Of a stretch of DNA of 64,000 nt, positions 36,495-48,500 are shown piece by piece. The position numbers were made by a program, and so were the translations under genes. Source of the stretch: Cladobotryum mycophilum (Eukaryota > Ascomycota > Sordariomycetes > Hypocreales > Hypocreaceae); contig CM071590.1 of assembly GCA_036429605.1 (NCBI GenBank), positions 1,488,001-1,552,000 on the forward strand. Reading direction: 5' to 3'. Below the pieces are notes generated by a model. It had not been told where the DNA came from, made no database searches, and was given only the letters and a program-made list of their open reading frames with translations. The stretch's first letter is position 1. Each line of letters opens with the position of its first letter.

Positions 36495-36782
36495 TTTTCT
36501 AAACTCGTTGAAGATAACCCGACTATTGCAGGGGCCATGGCTCTTGGTATTGCGGTACTTGCTGCCCCAGGTTTGGTAGTGGCTCCAGCATTAGGAGCAG
36601 CTGGCCTTGCTGTCAACATCCTCGCGCCCAACTGGCTAATGGGGTCCCATGCACCGATGAGACCGACGAAGGAAAAGAAACCGGAAGAAAGGAAGATGCG
36701 GGCTATTATAAGGAAGCTGGAAAAGAGGGAGATAATGCTTAGAATGGAGATGATGGCTACGGGTGTTTTGTTCTTACAGTAA
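36495..36782 (+). CDS. ISG12/IFI6-like small membrane protein (partial model)
   Basis: The supported exon encodes 95 residues ending at TAA 36782. It starts after a CTAG acceptor and reads FSKLVEDNPTIAGAMALGI, then AVLAAPGLVVAPALGAAGL, a hydrophobic Gly/Ala-rich segment like the ISG12/IFI6-16 family (PF06140). The C-terminal half is unlike that family: highly charged (RPTKEKKPEERKMR). The 5' end is unresolved: GTAAGC at 36446 is a good donor, but the exon before it in that phase has a stop and no ATG; ATG 36382 would need a weak GTTCAC donor spliced to GCAG at 36532. It may be a diverged or decaying copy of the next locus, 0.8 kb away on the same strand. Confidence 0.45.
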   Translation, partial: FSKLVEDNPTIAGAMALGIAVLAAPGLVVAPALGAAGLAVNILAPNWLMGSHAPMRPTKEKKPEERKMRAIIRKLEKREIMLRMEMMATGVLFLQ

Positions 36783-37259
36783 TAAAAATAGCAATGATGA
36801 AGGCAACGATACATTTTCCTGATATTGCTTCCTTTAGTTCGTCCTGATGCGAATCATCTTCTGTTTATATGCATTGTAGGGGTGAAGCCCGCATAATGCA
36901 TGATAATACCCATGAAGATAGAAAAAAGTTCAAATTTATCGACCTTGATCATCATACATCTATTTCTCCAACATCTTGCGCCATGTTGATAAACTTTAAT
37001 AAGCCAATTACCATGGCTCGAACTCAAACATATATGCTGGAAGTAAAGTAAAAAGGTCAATCAGACTTGGGTGAATCAGGCCCCCCGTCGACGGCTGTCT
37101 GCAGGTTGGGGCAATGGCAAATAAGAAGAAAGTCTCTTACCAAGGAACCTTGAGTGAAAATTTCTATCCTTCCCGTCTTCCTACACGAGCAAGAGAATTC
37201 GAATACCAAACTACGCGGCACAACAAGGCTGAAGCTCCCCTCCCTACCCAACGAGAACC
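36783..37259. other. Intergenic region between the two ISG12-like loci
   Basis: AT-rich, about 480 bp, no gene seen. Confidence 0.6.
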
Positions 37260-37659
37260 ATGGACTACATCGCAAGTTTCCTGTTACATGTAAGCTACAG
37301 AGAATAGCCATGGCCTTGTTCTACCTACATACTAAATTATTTGACCAGATCACCTAGCTGGCAATCAACAACCCAGTGACTGCGTTGTCGCTGATTCTTG
37401 GCGCCCTATCAATCATCGCCCCAGGGCTCGTCACGGCGCCGTTATTGGCAGCCCTTGGCTTTACTCGAGCTGGCATCGCAGCCGGTATGTCGCCCTTCTG
37501 CAGAGAATCATCGGTCCAGTGGCAGCCAGAAGCATCTTCGCCATCCTTCAGAGCTATGGCGCTGGGGGCTACGGTGTCGCTATTGTCAATGTCTTGGTTC
37601 GAACTCTTGCTGCCGTTGCAGGTCTTTCTGCGCCAGCCCGAATCAGGGCCCGGGCCTGA
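37260..37659 (+). pseudogene. ISG12/IFI6-like gene with a one-base frameshift
   Basis: Exon 1 (37260-37289) encodes MDYIASFLLH; a 68-nt intron with GTAAGC, a TACTAAAT branch site and CCTAG leads to exon 2 (37358-37659). The first part reads LAINNPVTALSLILGALS, then IIAPGLVTAPLLAALGFTRAGIAAG, matching the ISG12/IFI6-16 domain. After GGT at 37486 the family-like sequence continues one base out of frame (VALLQRIIGPVAARSIF, AILQSYGAGGYGVAIVNVLV) to TGA 37659. One missing base near 37487 explains it; with that base the product would be about 110 aa with two hydrophobic hairpins. In animals these proteins sit in mitochondria or ER and affect apoptosis; fungal roles are mostly unknown. Either a genuine frameshift or a sequence error. 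Confidence 0.6.
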
Positions 37660-38020
37660 ATAAACACCAAGTAGCCGATGATGCCACTTGCTAGGAATGG
37701 CTGTTATAGAGACGACGTCAACGACAGGGGACTGATAGCACACTAGGAACAGAAGAATGAGGGTGTCTGAGCCCAGAGAATGAAGCCATCAAACTAAAAT
37801 CTTGCACTCTCAGTTTTGAAGCATTTCTGATGTGAATTATACTACCAAGTTTATAAAACCAGGCCCTGATGGCGGTGACGAGTGCCACGAACTTCCCATC
37901 TCCATTCTAACCTTCAACTGCTCACCATGCTTATGACTTCCTATCATAGCGTCACAACTGCCCGTAAACCAGAGAGGATCTAAAGTGAATCATCATCTAT
38001 TCTTTAGGGTATAGTTGCTG
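37660..38020. other. Convergent intergenic region
   Basis: About 360 bp between the ISG12-like locus (plus) and the DUS1 stop (minus). No gene seen. Confidence 0.65.
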
Positions 38021-39886
38021 TTATCCTGAAACCAGCTCATCTCTAGAAGCTGTCTCTTCCTTGGTCTGTTCCTCTTGCTCGGCCACTTTGGTAACATCCT
38101 TCCTTGTAGCAACGGGCTCCTTAACAGCATCACTCGAGGTTTTGACTTCTCCTCCACTCTTCTCCTTACCCTTCTTCGGCTGAATAGCCCCCTTGGCCAT
38201 CGCTTCGCTGGGCAGCGGCCGTATAATTGGCTGAACCACCCACCAGGGACGCTTGCATTGTTTGAGTGTCCCTATTGAGCTCTCTTCCTCAGGCACACCT
38301 TCAATAGCCTGTTTGTTAATCTGTTCCAGCTCTTCTTCAAAGCTATTCCCCTCCGTACGCTCGTACTCTAGCAGGCCCTCGGATACCCTCTTTTCTACCG
38401 CTGAAAGCACCTTCTCGTAGCCGTCTATGCCGTCCTTTTTCGCCCTTGCCAGCTGGTCTCTAATATCGGTATGTTTGGAAACGAAATGTCTCAACAGGTG
38501 GAATAAGTGCGGTTGTACAGCCGTCAAATTTGGCGATGCTTCATCTCGTTTTCCGCCTTCTTTCTTTCTTCGCTTCTTTGCAGGCTCGTCTGCATCGTCT
38601 GTATCCTCAGAGTTTTCGACCCACTCCGCACCATCCCCAGGTATAAACAAGGGCCGTCGTTGGGGAGGTTCCACTCCGAGTGCATATTTGTGTAAGATGT
38701 CCATGTATCGCCGAGCAACAGCATCAACCCTCCAACCACCTCTGCCATCCTTCCCTCTCCAGTATTCTCTCCCCTCGTCACCAATTGGCGGTGGCTTGGC
38801 AAAAAGTGCTGGGTTACTCAGGTTTCCCTCGGCTGACATAACACCGTCAGCTCCAGTTTCTTCCAAGCATTTTTGTAGATCGCTGGGTTGCAAAATATTT
38901 CCATTCGCAAATATGACAGTCTCAGCCGGGAGGCTGTCTCTAAGGAACTTGATCATCTTCCAGTCTGCAACGCCTGTTAGATGACCCTTTTGCTCTCGCC
39001 TCCGCCCATGAACTGTCAGAATAGATGCCCCAGCACTAAGAACATTCTTTGCATATTCTAGCGTCTTCTCTTTTGTCTCTAGAATGCGAATCTTGGCAGT
39101 GACCGGGATCGTAAGCTCCTTATGCAGCGTGTTGATCAACCGGAAGATCAAATCCTGGTCCTCCTGCAAAAAGGCGCCATAATGGCCCTTTCGTGCAATG
39201 CCTTGCGGGCAACCAAGGTTCAAGTCTACAGCATCACAGTACGGCGCAACCTCCTTTGCGGCAGCAAGGAGAGCAGAGGTATCGTTGGCGCAAAACTGGA
39301 CAAAGAGGGGTCGATCGATGGAGGGGTTGCCATCGAGCCAGGGCTCCGATGTTCCCGGTTTGAACGCTTGGAAATGCGCCTTTCTGTATTTCTCCTCTTG
39401 AGAGAAGAGTCGTGCATGGAACATTGGAGTGTATGCTAAAACATCTGTCTGTTCGGCCGCTGGGATAAAGGATCGTGTGAGCATTCGCCATGCCTACATG
39501 CCCGTCACAACAATTAGCATCATGCCAACCTGGTTGATTCAAGGGGAGTCATGAAAACAAACAAACTCGGATTGATCCACCATGGGCGCTACAATGTATT
39601 TAGGAGAGCCAATGCTCTCGTAGAAAGCCCTGCCATGAAGCTTCTTGGGGCCATCCGCAACCGCATCTGCGCCCAAACCTGCCGTCGTCTCCGCCGCAGT
39701 CATAGTCGCGAGGCCTCTACAAAGATCGGATACGGTAAAAGATCGTGACGGTGGGAACTGGCGGCGGACGATTTTTGAGAACCAAACGCGCTGCATAGAA
39801 TTTCGCCTAAAAAGGAATCGCTCGGTCGACAGTGCGAGACCTGACGACTGGAACTGAGAATCTCCTCTTGACCGACTGCGGAGCAT
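38021..39886 (-). CDS. DUS1: tRNA-dihydrouridine synthase, Dus1 type
   Basis: Exons 39886-39563 and 39493-38021 (minus); the 69-nt intron starts GTTTGT and ends TGTAG. Length is 598 aa from ATG 39886, 568 from 39796 or 537 from 39703. The FMN-binding TIM barrel starts at YIVAPMVDQSEFAWR; the catalytic Cys is in DLNLGCPQGIARKGHYGAFL (split motif, Cys about residue 202 of the long form). Other family motifs: VTAKIRI, LTVHGRRREQKGHLTGVADW and FANGNI. It reduces U16/U17 in tRNA D-loops with NADPH. The C-terminal 180 residues are charged and disordered (KKRRKKEGGKRDE). The in-frame upstream segment is Arg-rich and poor in acidic residues (FLFRRNS, FSKIVRRQFPPSRSF), like a mitochondrial presequence; ATG 39703 has the best context (A at -3). 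Confidence 0.92.
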
Positions 39887-41041
39887 GAAAAAGTCATCAT
39901 CCGTTAAAAGGGAAAAAAAATACCAAAGCCAAGTCTTAGCCTTGCAGTAGTGGGGGGCAAGGCTGAAGGGACGATAAGCCACGATTTGATAGGAGAAAAA
40001 TAAAAAAATATGCTCTGACAAGCTAAACTTCATTTAGCAGTCTATTATGTTTTTATTTTTAAAGTACGTCGTCTTGTCTACTGAATAGTGTCTTGGCAGT
40101 TTCTTGTATTTCAAGGGTTAGGGTCGCGAAATGTTTTCAGTTAGTACGGAGTAGGCGTAGATGGTTGCAGCACCTGAGGTGAATGTTTTACTAAATCTAA
40201 AAACAAGTTCCCCGCTCTTGGCGGTGTGTGGTGTGGGAACCACTGCGTTGGATCGTAGTTCAAGCACGCGAGATTGCGCCCAACAGCAATCCTGGTACGC
40301 CAAGTGAGGAAGCTCCCAGTTCCCTGGGTGCGGATGATGGAACAACCCAACATGGACCACTTACTGAACTGCTACATGCGGATATTAAATGGCATATGTT
40401 GGACGCTATTTCAGCTTTGACATCCCAAGCGTCCGTGTGAGCTACATCACGGGCAATATCACGACGGTCATCTACCAAATAGGGTCTCAAAAATGGTTGC
40501 GAATAGGGACAATAGAACATTTCGCATATATAGAGGTCTGGCTATAGAGAATCCTCCTACGAAGCAGAGTGAAAAACAAGCAGCTGATCTAGAATGTAGC
40601 TCTCTCACAGACCAAGCCGTTATTTGAAACGCGTCCCTCTTAGCAGTCAACCTCAATCCTTGTTTCGGCACACATTGCATCGCATCATGTATCTTGCCGT
40701 CAATTTCTCTAATCCCTCCCCGAGCCAACGTGCCATGGTTTGATCGGAGGCTTGTATCCCCATCATACCGAGCCACACTGCGTTTCCCTGTCCTACACCA
40801 GACTGCCGACTGTTTGTCCCGCACTATAGACTGGACTGAATATTAATGAGATGTATAAGTCTTGGACTAAATTCCGCATGACATGTAGTTAGGTTGAGTG
40901 ACAAAACGCCCTTGACACCTTACTATGCTGTCCCTGAACGCCATGAATGGTAAATTTGAAGGAATACATGGTGAGGGCTCCATGACCCATTGTTGAGAAA
41001 TGTATCGTCTGAAAGATCCCGTCCCCTGGGTGATATCATCT
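39887..41041. other. Intergenic region
   Basis: 1.15 kb between BNI4's 3' end and DUS1's 5' end, both minus-strand. The DUS1 frame stays open to 40033. One GTACGGAGTAG motif lies at 40144-40154. No gene supported. Confidence 0.65.
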
Positions 41042-43575
41042 TCAGAAGAAATGCGTATAAATCTTTGAGTTTTCGTGTACTTCCATTTCCTACGTCCAAA
41101 GTTAGTATGCATGAAGACCAAGGCAAAGATGATCGGATAGCTTACCATTTTGAAACTGTTTAGCTCCTCCTTGATTTGCTGGGCAAGCATAGGAGTGAGC
41201 CGATTGCAAGTAGCAATTTCACCCCGACGATCGTATTCCTGGCTAGGCCATGTATCATGAAAGACAATGCGTGGTGAAAACGTGGCATTGCGCTTGGCAA
41301 CCGCCTGCGGTGTTCCAGGTCGACTCCTCGAATCCTGTCGAAGTCGTAGAGCACTCATAAAGTAGTCCTCGTTGCCAATGGCAATTGAACCAGCCCTTCT
41401 GTGGCTCTGACCATCATCCACCGGTGTGCTTGGTGCGCTGGAGTTGGGTGAATCGGTAATGGCTGGAACACTAGGCAAGACAAGTTCAGGGGACTCAGCT
41501 GGCCTGATAGATGGACTGGAGGAGCCTAGATCATATGTTAATTAAAAACCACCAGCGCATCAATCGGAGATACATACGTTTCAGAATACCCTTGCGAACC
41601 GCGGCAAGAACTTCGGCTCGTTCCCTATCGCCTCCTACTATGCTCTTTCTTGGTGCCGAATTATCTGTCCCTGAACTGCCTAGGCGCTCAGAGCCAAGCT
41701 CAGGAACTTGAGAAGCATCCAAAGAATTGCGCTCAAGATGAGGAAAACCTGTGCCACCTTTACCAGCCTTTGCGTGCTGGGGGTCAGCCGTCACGTTGAC
41801 TCGTTGCGTCTCCGCCTCCACATTGATCATTGATACAGTGGGCTCGCTAGCTTCAGGAACGGCCGATTCTGCTGCAGGAACACCTATGACAGATTTAGGA
41901 CGGAAGAGACCAACAAGCGAGCGAGTCCGGTTCTTCATGCCACGGCCCATCTTACGAATCATGATGGAGGCCGACGACGCTGTTGATGATATGGAGAGGT
42001 TATCAGTTGAGCCGAAGAAGCGGCCACCATAGATGCTCGTCCCAATGCCACCAGCCTCTTGTGCCTCAGCAATGCGCGCCTGTTCCGCGTCATATGCTTG
42101 TTCTGGTGTTGGATCTTTGTGAAGTTTGGATGGCTCAATTCTACCAATCTCCTCTTCTACACCAGCAGCTTTTCGAAATTCCGCGGCGCTTCCGAATGAG
42201 AAAGCCCGACGTAGTCTTGATGTCTTGCTTTTAGATCTACCATCCTTCTGGTTGATAGCAGCAAGATGCTTGGCAGCAGGAGAGTTCAGGTTGCTACTGG
42301 AAGGCACAGAAGCTGTTGGAGCGGCAGATGACGCTGGTGAATCGGACGCCGACTCATTGGCCATAGTCGCAGGCTTTGATAGTGGAGATGGACTAAGTGT
42401 TCGCTTCACCCCATCGGCAGACGAGCCCCGAGAAGGAATGTTAAGTGTCTTTGAAGAGTCGTTCTTGGTAGACGCCTCATCAGAAGCACTCAAAGAGGGG
42501 CTGCCGGTGGGGACTGGCCCGTTACGGTTGGTCGCCTGCACATCATTTCTTATTAGTCAATTCGATCATGAAAGGCGAAGTGAGGACAACTTACAGAGTG
42601 AGTTCGAGAATGATTGCTCCGACTAGATGAAACACTATCCGAGCTGCCATTACGATTATGTGTAGGAGTAGGAGCGGCTTTGGGTGGTAAGGGAACAATG
42701 CGCGGTGTCTTTTCGTTCTTGTCGCTACTCTTCACACTGTTGGTCGAGTCTGTACGGAAAGAATCTCCGCCTTTGATAACAGGTCTAGATTTGTCGTTGG
42801 CCTCAATTGAGTGAACACTTCGCCGGCGCATCTTCTTGGGATCATCCGGAGAGGGTCTTCGTTGTATATGTGCATTTTCTGTTGATGGAAGAGAGGCCGA
42901 CAGGTTAGGTACTGATCTCGAGCCGCTCGGCGCATGATAAATTTGGCTACTTTTGCCAGCCATAGCATTCGTAGGTTGTGATGTGCTTCCCGATCGGTTA
43001 TGCTGCGAACTATGAACACTCGGTCGTCTATGTCGGTCTGATCCATTCTTAGATGATAATCCTCCTATCGACAACGATGACTGTGATCCTGTCGATGCAT
43101 GTGATGGCCGTGACTGTGAGGATGCGACACTCCGAGACTGAGAGACGGTACTGTCGTCACGCGAGCTGCCGTGGCCAACGCCGTAGGATGGCAGCAGCGC
43201 CATATTTGTAACAGAGACATTTTGACGATGGGATCGATGGTTCACATTCGGATCGACGCTTTGAACTGAGGGCACAGCGGGCGATGAGTTTGTTCGGTAC
43301 GCAGGATATGGCTGCTGCCACTGTGTGTGGCCTGCACTCCGATTCGGCGCGGTTGTAAAAGCATATGGCTGTACAGGCCCCGTGCTGCCTCGGTATCCGG
43401 ATACCGCATTAACACCGTGATAGGCAGATCTCGGTGCCTGATTTGAGGCTCCCATGTATTGGTGGTTTGGATTTGGCTGACCGACTGGCATCATGCCTGA
43501 AGTTGGGGTTGCTCGTCCCTGAAGCATCGTCGCGGTACCACTCTGCTGTGAATATGTTTGAACCAATGCAGCCAT
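41042..43575 (-). CDS. BNI4: BNI4-like chitin synthase III scaffold
   Basis: Four exons (minus): 43575-42595, 42535-41578, 41525-41146 and 41089-41042, 788 aa, all phases consistent. Almost the whole protein is Ser/Thr/Asn-rich and disordered. Conserved islands are the N-terminus (MAALVQTYSQQSG), a basic block SKSKTSRLRRAFSFGSAAEFRKAAG at about 430 (shown in part), YGGRFFGSTDNLSISSTASS, and the C-terminal BNI4 signature: ATFSPRIVFHDTWPSQEYDRR, ATCNRLTPMLAQQIKEELN, then EMEVHENSKIYTHFF, the last 15 residues coming from a 48-nt exon. In yeast Bni4 tethers the phosphatase Glc7 (PP1) and, through Chs4, chitin synthase III at the bud neck; the C-terminal FSPRIVF region is the expected PP1-docking area. 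In moulds the likely sites are septa and tips (inference). A long 5' leader region lies upstream. Confidence 0.88.
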
Positions 43576-45540
43576 ACTTCTCCCAGGCTAGGAGATGTAG
43601 ATGATCTGTTGCAGGCAGTTGATTCTACCTGACCTATTCAATCGACTTGATGGTAGAACGTCTGGGGCTGATGACGGTTGGTAAAGGCAAGTTGCAGCAA
43701 CGGAGAGTGCAACCGAGATGGGGGTAGAACTGTTGATTCCGGGTTAGCCGCAGTTGGCAACGCGGTCGTTAAGCTGTGGCACAAGGGAATATGTTTGGAT
43801 TCGGAGATATGATGAAGCCAAGGAGAATGTAACTGTACATGAGAGGAAGGTCTAACCTTTTTCTTTTCTTTTCTTTTCTTTTCTTTTTTTTCTAGGCGAG
43901 GTCTAAGAGACTAATTAAACTGGCAGAGGCTGGGCCAATGTGTTTCACTCTGATGAAACTGATTTGTAGAAGAACAGCGACTGTATGGCGACAGGGTCGA
44001 AGGACGCCAGCGACCAAGGACGAGAAAGAGTGCTCGTGTCGAATGAGGAGCTCACTGTCACCGCGAGGCAACTCTCGACTGCTACAAGACAGGCGGCTAA
44101 GTAGTTAAGCGGTACGATCAAGTGTCACGAGAGACACGTTGAACCCAGCTAACTGCGACGAAACATGGGGATCGTGTGGAGTTTGGCCGTTCGTGTCGAG
44201 GAGACAACTTGGGAAGTCGAGAGCGTCGGGTATTACAGATTTCTGACTGGGTAGAGAATGGGCAAGGGCGTACTTCCGGCGGCGAATCACCAGAGAGAAG
44301 GCAAGAAGAAAGAAAGAAAGAAAGGCGAATGCAAAGATGAATGACAAAGACAAATGCGGTCAAGCCGATGGGTGGGATGTGTAACGCAAGGCAACGCAAG
44401 GCAACGCTTGGGAGAAGGGAGGGCAGAAACAGAGGCAGAGGCAGAAGAAGAAAAAAATTGTAGTATGTAGAATGGCAAGTCGGGGCCTGGATACGAAGTC
44501 GACGGGAAAGGGGGCACGGCAAGATTAGCTCGGAAGGCGTGCTGGACTTTTTGGGGAGAAATAGAGACGACGGCGACAACGACACACAAGCGAGAAAATA
44601 AAGGACTTCAAGACGCAGAGGACTGATGCTGCAGATGAGGACAAGAAAGAAGAAAAGAAGAGAGTGAAAATGAACGAGCCGTGATGGTTCGTGGTGTTGG
44701 TGGTAATAGAAAGGGCTGAGGAGAAAGAGGTGATTCCTCTTGGTCGTTGGAGCAAAAAAGTTAGGACAAGAGAGCCCGAGAAGGGTGAGCACAACCTAAG
44801 CACAGAGCACAGAGCACCCACCCAGCCTGCCTAGGCCAGGACCATGGGATGGATGGATGCCATGCCATACCTGGATGCCATGGTGCGTGCCATGGATGCC
44901 AAAAGCCAGCAGGACTAAACAAGCCAGACAGTGGCAACGGCCGGGCCCTGGCCAGGGTAAGTTTAGCGGACATCTGGGGTGGATCCGCCCCTAGCACTTC
45001 AGTGCCCACTGGTCCACTGGTCCACTGGTCCACTGTAGCATCTCGCGGGGGTCAACGTGTTGGGCGTGGAGAGGGCAGAATATGCCCGCCCAAACAGCCC
45101 TCCCAAACAGCCCTCCCTACAGACGACAGGCCGGGCATGGATGGAGAGATTAACGCGCGGCCATTCAGTGTACCGTTCAGTGCATGTACGGAGTACCACC
45201 CAGTGTACCCATCCAGTACTCCGTACCCATCTCCAGTAATAAGAGTAAACCTTCCATAGAGAGTAAAAGTAAACAATCCAATCCATCCATCGCATCCCAA
45301 TGGATCCAGTCTCGGGCCGCCTGTGAGGCTCCCCCAAACCACAATTGGAACAAGTTCTACCACAGGAGGTTACAATGGTTCCTGCACCAAATCGTGAAAA
45401 TGGAACCCTGTTGGTACGGCAAGTCGAAAGCAAATTGCAATGCCAATTTCATTTCAGCTCTCAAGTCGCAGGATACGAACAACTCATCAATGCCTCCTCC
45501 AGACTGAACCAGAAGGAGCCTCAGTAGAGGGTTTGTTGGT
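43576..45540. other. Upstream region of BNI4, no supported gene
   Basis: Long purine-rich (on plus) region, probably promoter and leader of BNI4. It has a TTTTC repeat (43861-43890), GGCAACGCAA repeats (44390-44408), four GTCCACTG units (45008-45034) and two inverted GTACGGAGTAC motifs (45186-45196, 45216-45226). A 224-codon minus-strand reading frame (44118-44792) looks like low-complexity noise. Confidence 0.55.
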
Positions 45541-48500
45541 GTTTTAGTCACTAACCACACCACCTCATTCTTCCAATGGGCGAAAAGGGACGGGTTCGGC
45601 TCCGCTACACCACACGCACACACCACCCCTTCCCACCCATCCATCCTTTTTTTCCCCTTCTCAATTATTATCAAGTCAGGATTACTCCGTCACCTGAACT
45701 CGCGTCCATTCACGCGCCAAACAAACACGAAGGGGATGGAAATTACAAAAATAGCTCTTTATCCTCAACACCTCCCACCCAAAAGCATTGAATCGCCTCA
45801 CAGCACCCATGACCGTCGGGGTTTATGCAATTGATAATCTCTCCCACCCTCCCTCTCTCTCTCTCTCTTACCCTGAGACTGACCAGTAATGAAAAGGAAA
45901 TGGAGCTTATTAGACATTTTTGTCAACCACGCACTAGCATCGACGCACATGCCTGGCAGCCTCGGCCGTGGTCGTGTTTGATGCAGGCAGAGAGACTAGG
46001 GTGCGGTTGAATGCGACTGATTTGGCCGCTGACTCGCTTTGGCATTGACCACCAATTAGACGCTAGACAAGGGAGGCCAGTTGGGGGTCGCAGATGTGCA
46101 GATGGCTTCGAGGTACAGTACATTGATGATGGGTCCTGTTTGTTGCCAGTCCAGTGCAGAGGACGCCATGCATGCGGCATACCTGTTACAAGTACGGAGA
46201 AGGTGCGTGGGTGTCTGGAGAGGCAAGGTGGCAGTCAACCTTTTGGTCGCCGGATGCAGGGGCGGCGATGATGATGATTATGATGATGATGCTAATTCTC
46301 CAGACAGAAATCTACTCTAGCACCTGATTCAGGAACCATCGCCTATCGCAAAACTTAGTTTCTTTTTCCTCTTCCGCCACAATTAGTCGTCTTGATTGCT
46401 CGAGTCCTAGCAACGAACTGTTTTCACCACTCTCCCAAGTTCCAATCTTCGCAAAATATGGTGGACCGTTGGTGGTGGTGGTAATGGTGGTAATGGTGGG
46501 CAAGCGGTGGACCTCCACGTCAAGCGAGGGCAGATCGGAGTGAGAAAGACCCGGATTTCTCCAAGGAATATGACGGTGCTCGTACCAGTACGCAATACGA
46601 CCTCCGCTCTTTGGCCTGCTACCCTCGCTGCATTGTCCCATCCACTTACCCATGCAAGATGCAGAAGGAGAATCAAAGGAGACTTTACAATTGGATGACA
46701 GGGCAGTGGCACCGTCAAACTCTTTCAAGACCTGCCCGACTTGCTTCCTCGCTCTGCCCGCCCTGCAGCTTAAGTCCAGGTCTGCAATGCCACCAGCCAG
46801 TGCTCAGACGAGGCGGCCAGAGTATGTGATTGATCCAAATTACAAAGAGACAATAATATTCGTAATCTGACGCGATCTTCGCGAGCGATCGGCCGCCGAA
46901 CTACCTCCCCCAGCCTTGCAGTACCTCCTCAGACATCCAAGAGAAAATCTCCACGACAGCACGGGGGATCGGCGCGCACCAATCCTGGCCCTCTATTGTT
47001 TCTCCATGTTTCTGTCTCGCCCGTGGATACTCCTCCAGTTATGGATACCTGCTTAGGGCATGTACAAGCAATGGCGCAGAGTACGGAGTACAGTACTGGA
47101 CATATGGTGCTCCGTACATACTTTAGTACTACTTGTGTACTTGCGCGTGGGCCGTTCGTCCGTGGAGAACATCAGTTCTCGTAACAGACGAGGATGCCAA
47201 CCCACACCATTCCCATTTCTCATGGCGCTATCACCTGCAGTAGTCCCAGGTCAGGCAATACGCCCGTTTTGGGGCAGCTGCAAGTGCAAGTACATGCATG
47301 ACAGAAGTGAGAGAGAGAGAACACACTTGGTTTCGCACCAAAAGCAAATATTCACGCAAGTGCCGATACAGAAGACACCTTTCTTTGCGCATATGCACGT
47401 AGATCCATTTCTGGGGATAGGGAATCCATCGATATCTCGAATTTCCAGACAATCGATGGTCCCTGCGCTGGAACTTTTTCAACCTTCTCCCGTCGACTTT
47501 ATGCTGTGTCCCTCCTTTACCGTTTAAACACACAAGGGTGTAGCTAACTTACTTTGTTAGTTCCCCCTCTAACTGATCGGCAGGAGGGCTAACGCTCGAT
47601 AGGCCAAACGGTTGGTGTTTGTTTTTCTCTCGAGGGATTTGTAGATGCACATCCAAACACATCGTCGCACGTCCAAAAGAAAGCTCGCTCGGTACCTTAC
47701 ATCAAGACTCTGTACGCAAGAGGTGCTCTGCTGCGAACTCAGGGGAGCGGCATCATCATTACGCTGCAAGCACGGCTGCACGTACGGAGCATTTCACCTG
47801 TATGGACCCGCTGCGGCTCTGTGATAATTGATGAAAATATCTGGGCACATGTGATGCTTTTCACTTCTCACGTCACTCGAGTTACCTCCCACTCCACTCG
47901 GTGGCCCAGTTGGTTATTTTTAGGGCCCAACAGTTTGGAATTGCCCTTGGTAGCGCAAGAAGTCGTTATCCGCATCGAATCTAACCTATACCAAACGGTC
48001 GATTCCCTTGGTCGACCCATATCTTGCACATCTTAGGGTTTTCTATCGGATTGCTTATCAATTGATGGTTACGCAACATGATAAACAACCCAACAGTTTT
48101 TCGCTTTGGCAAAACATGCCACGCAATCATGACACAACTCAATACCAACCCCGACTCATGCAGTAGAGCAACATTACTTATGCCGTGCTGCTTTCAACTA
48201 GATTTATTAACAAAGAGTTTAAAAGCTTGCTAGGCAATCGCTCTTCTGCCGAATTCGCTAGGCATTAGGGTAAGCCATACATGCAACTAATACTCCGTCA
48301 AACTCGGCTTGGATGGCCGATTTTCCTCATCAAAAAGAAGACTATTATAAGCCAAACGGGCGGTTTCGCCTGACGCCACATTATAGCCAAAAACGATTAG
48401 GCGGAGATATCCGGTTTGAACGGCTATGCAGTTAACGTCATGATTTCACGTCTTCTCAGTGTTTGTGACCAATGTTCGATTTTGACTGGCCGTCTTCCAT

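Noticed and set aside
44118..44792. 224-codon minus-strand reading frame upstream of BNI4
   Set aside because: Leu/Ser/Phe-rich translation of a purine-rich tract with no family motif; probably leader sequence, though a transcript is likely here.
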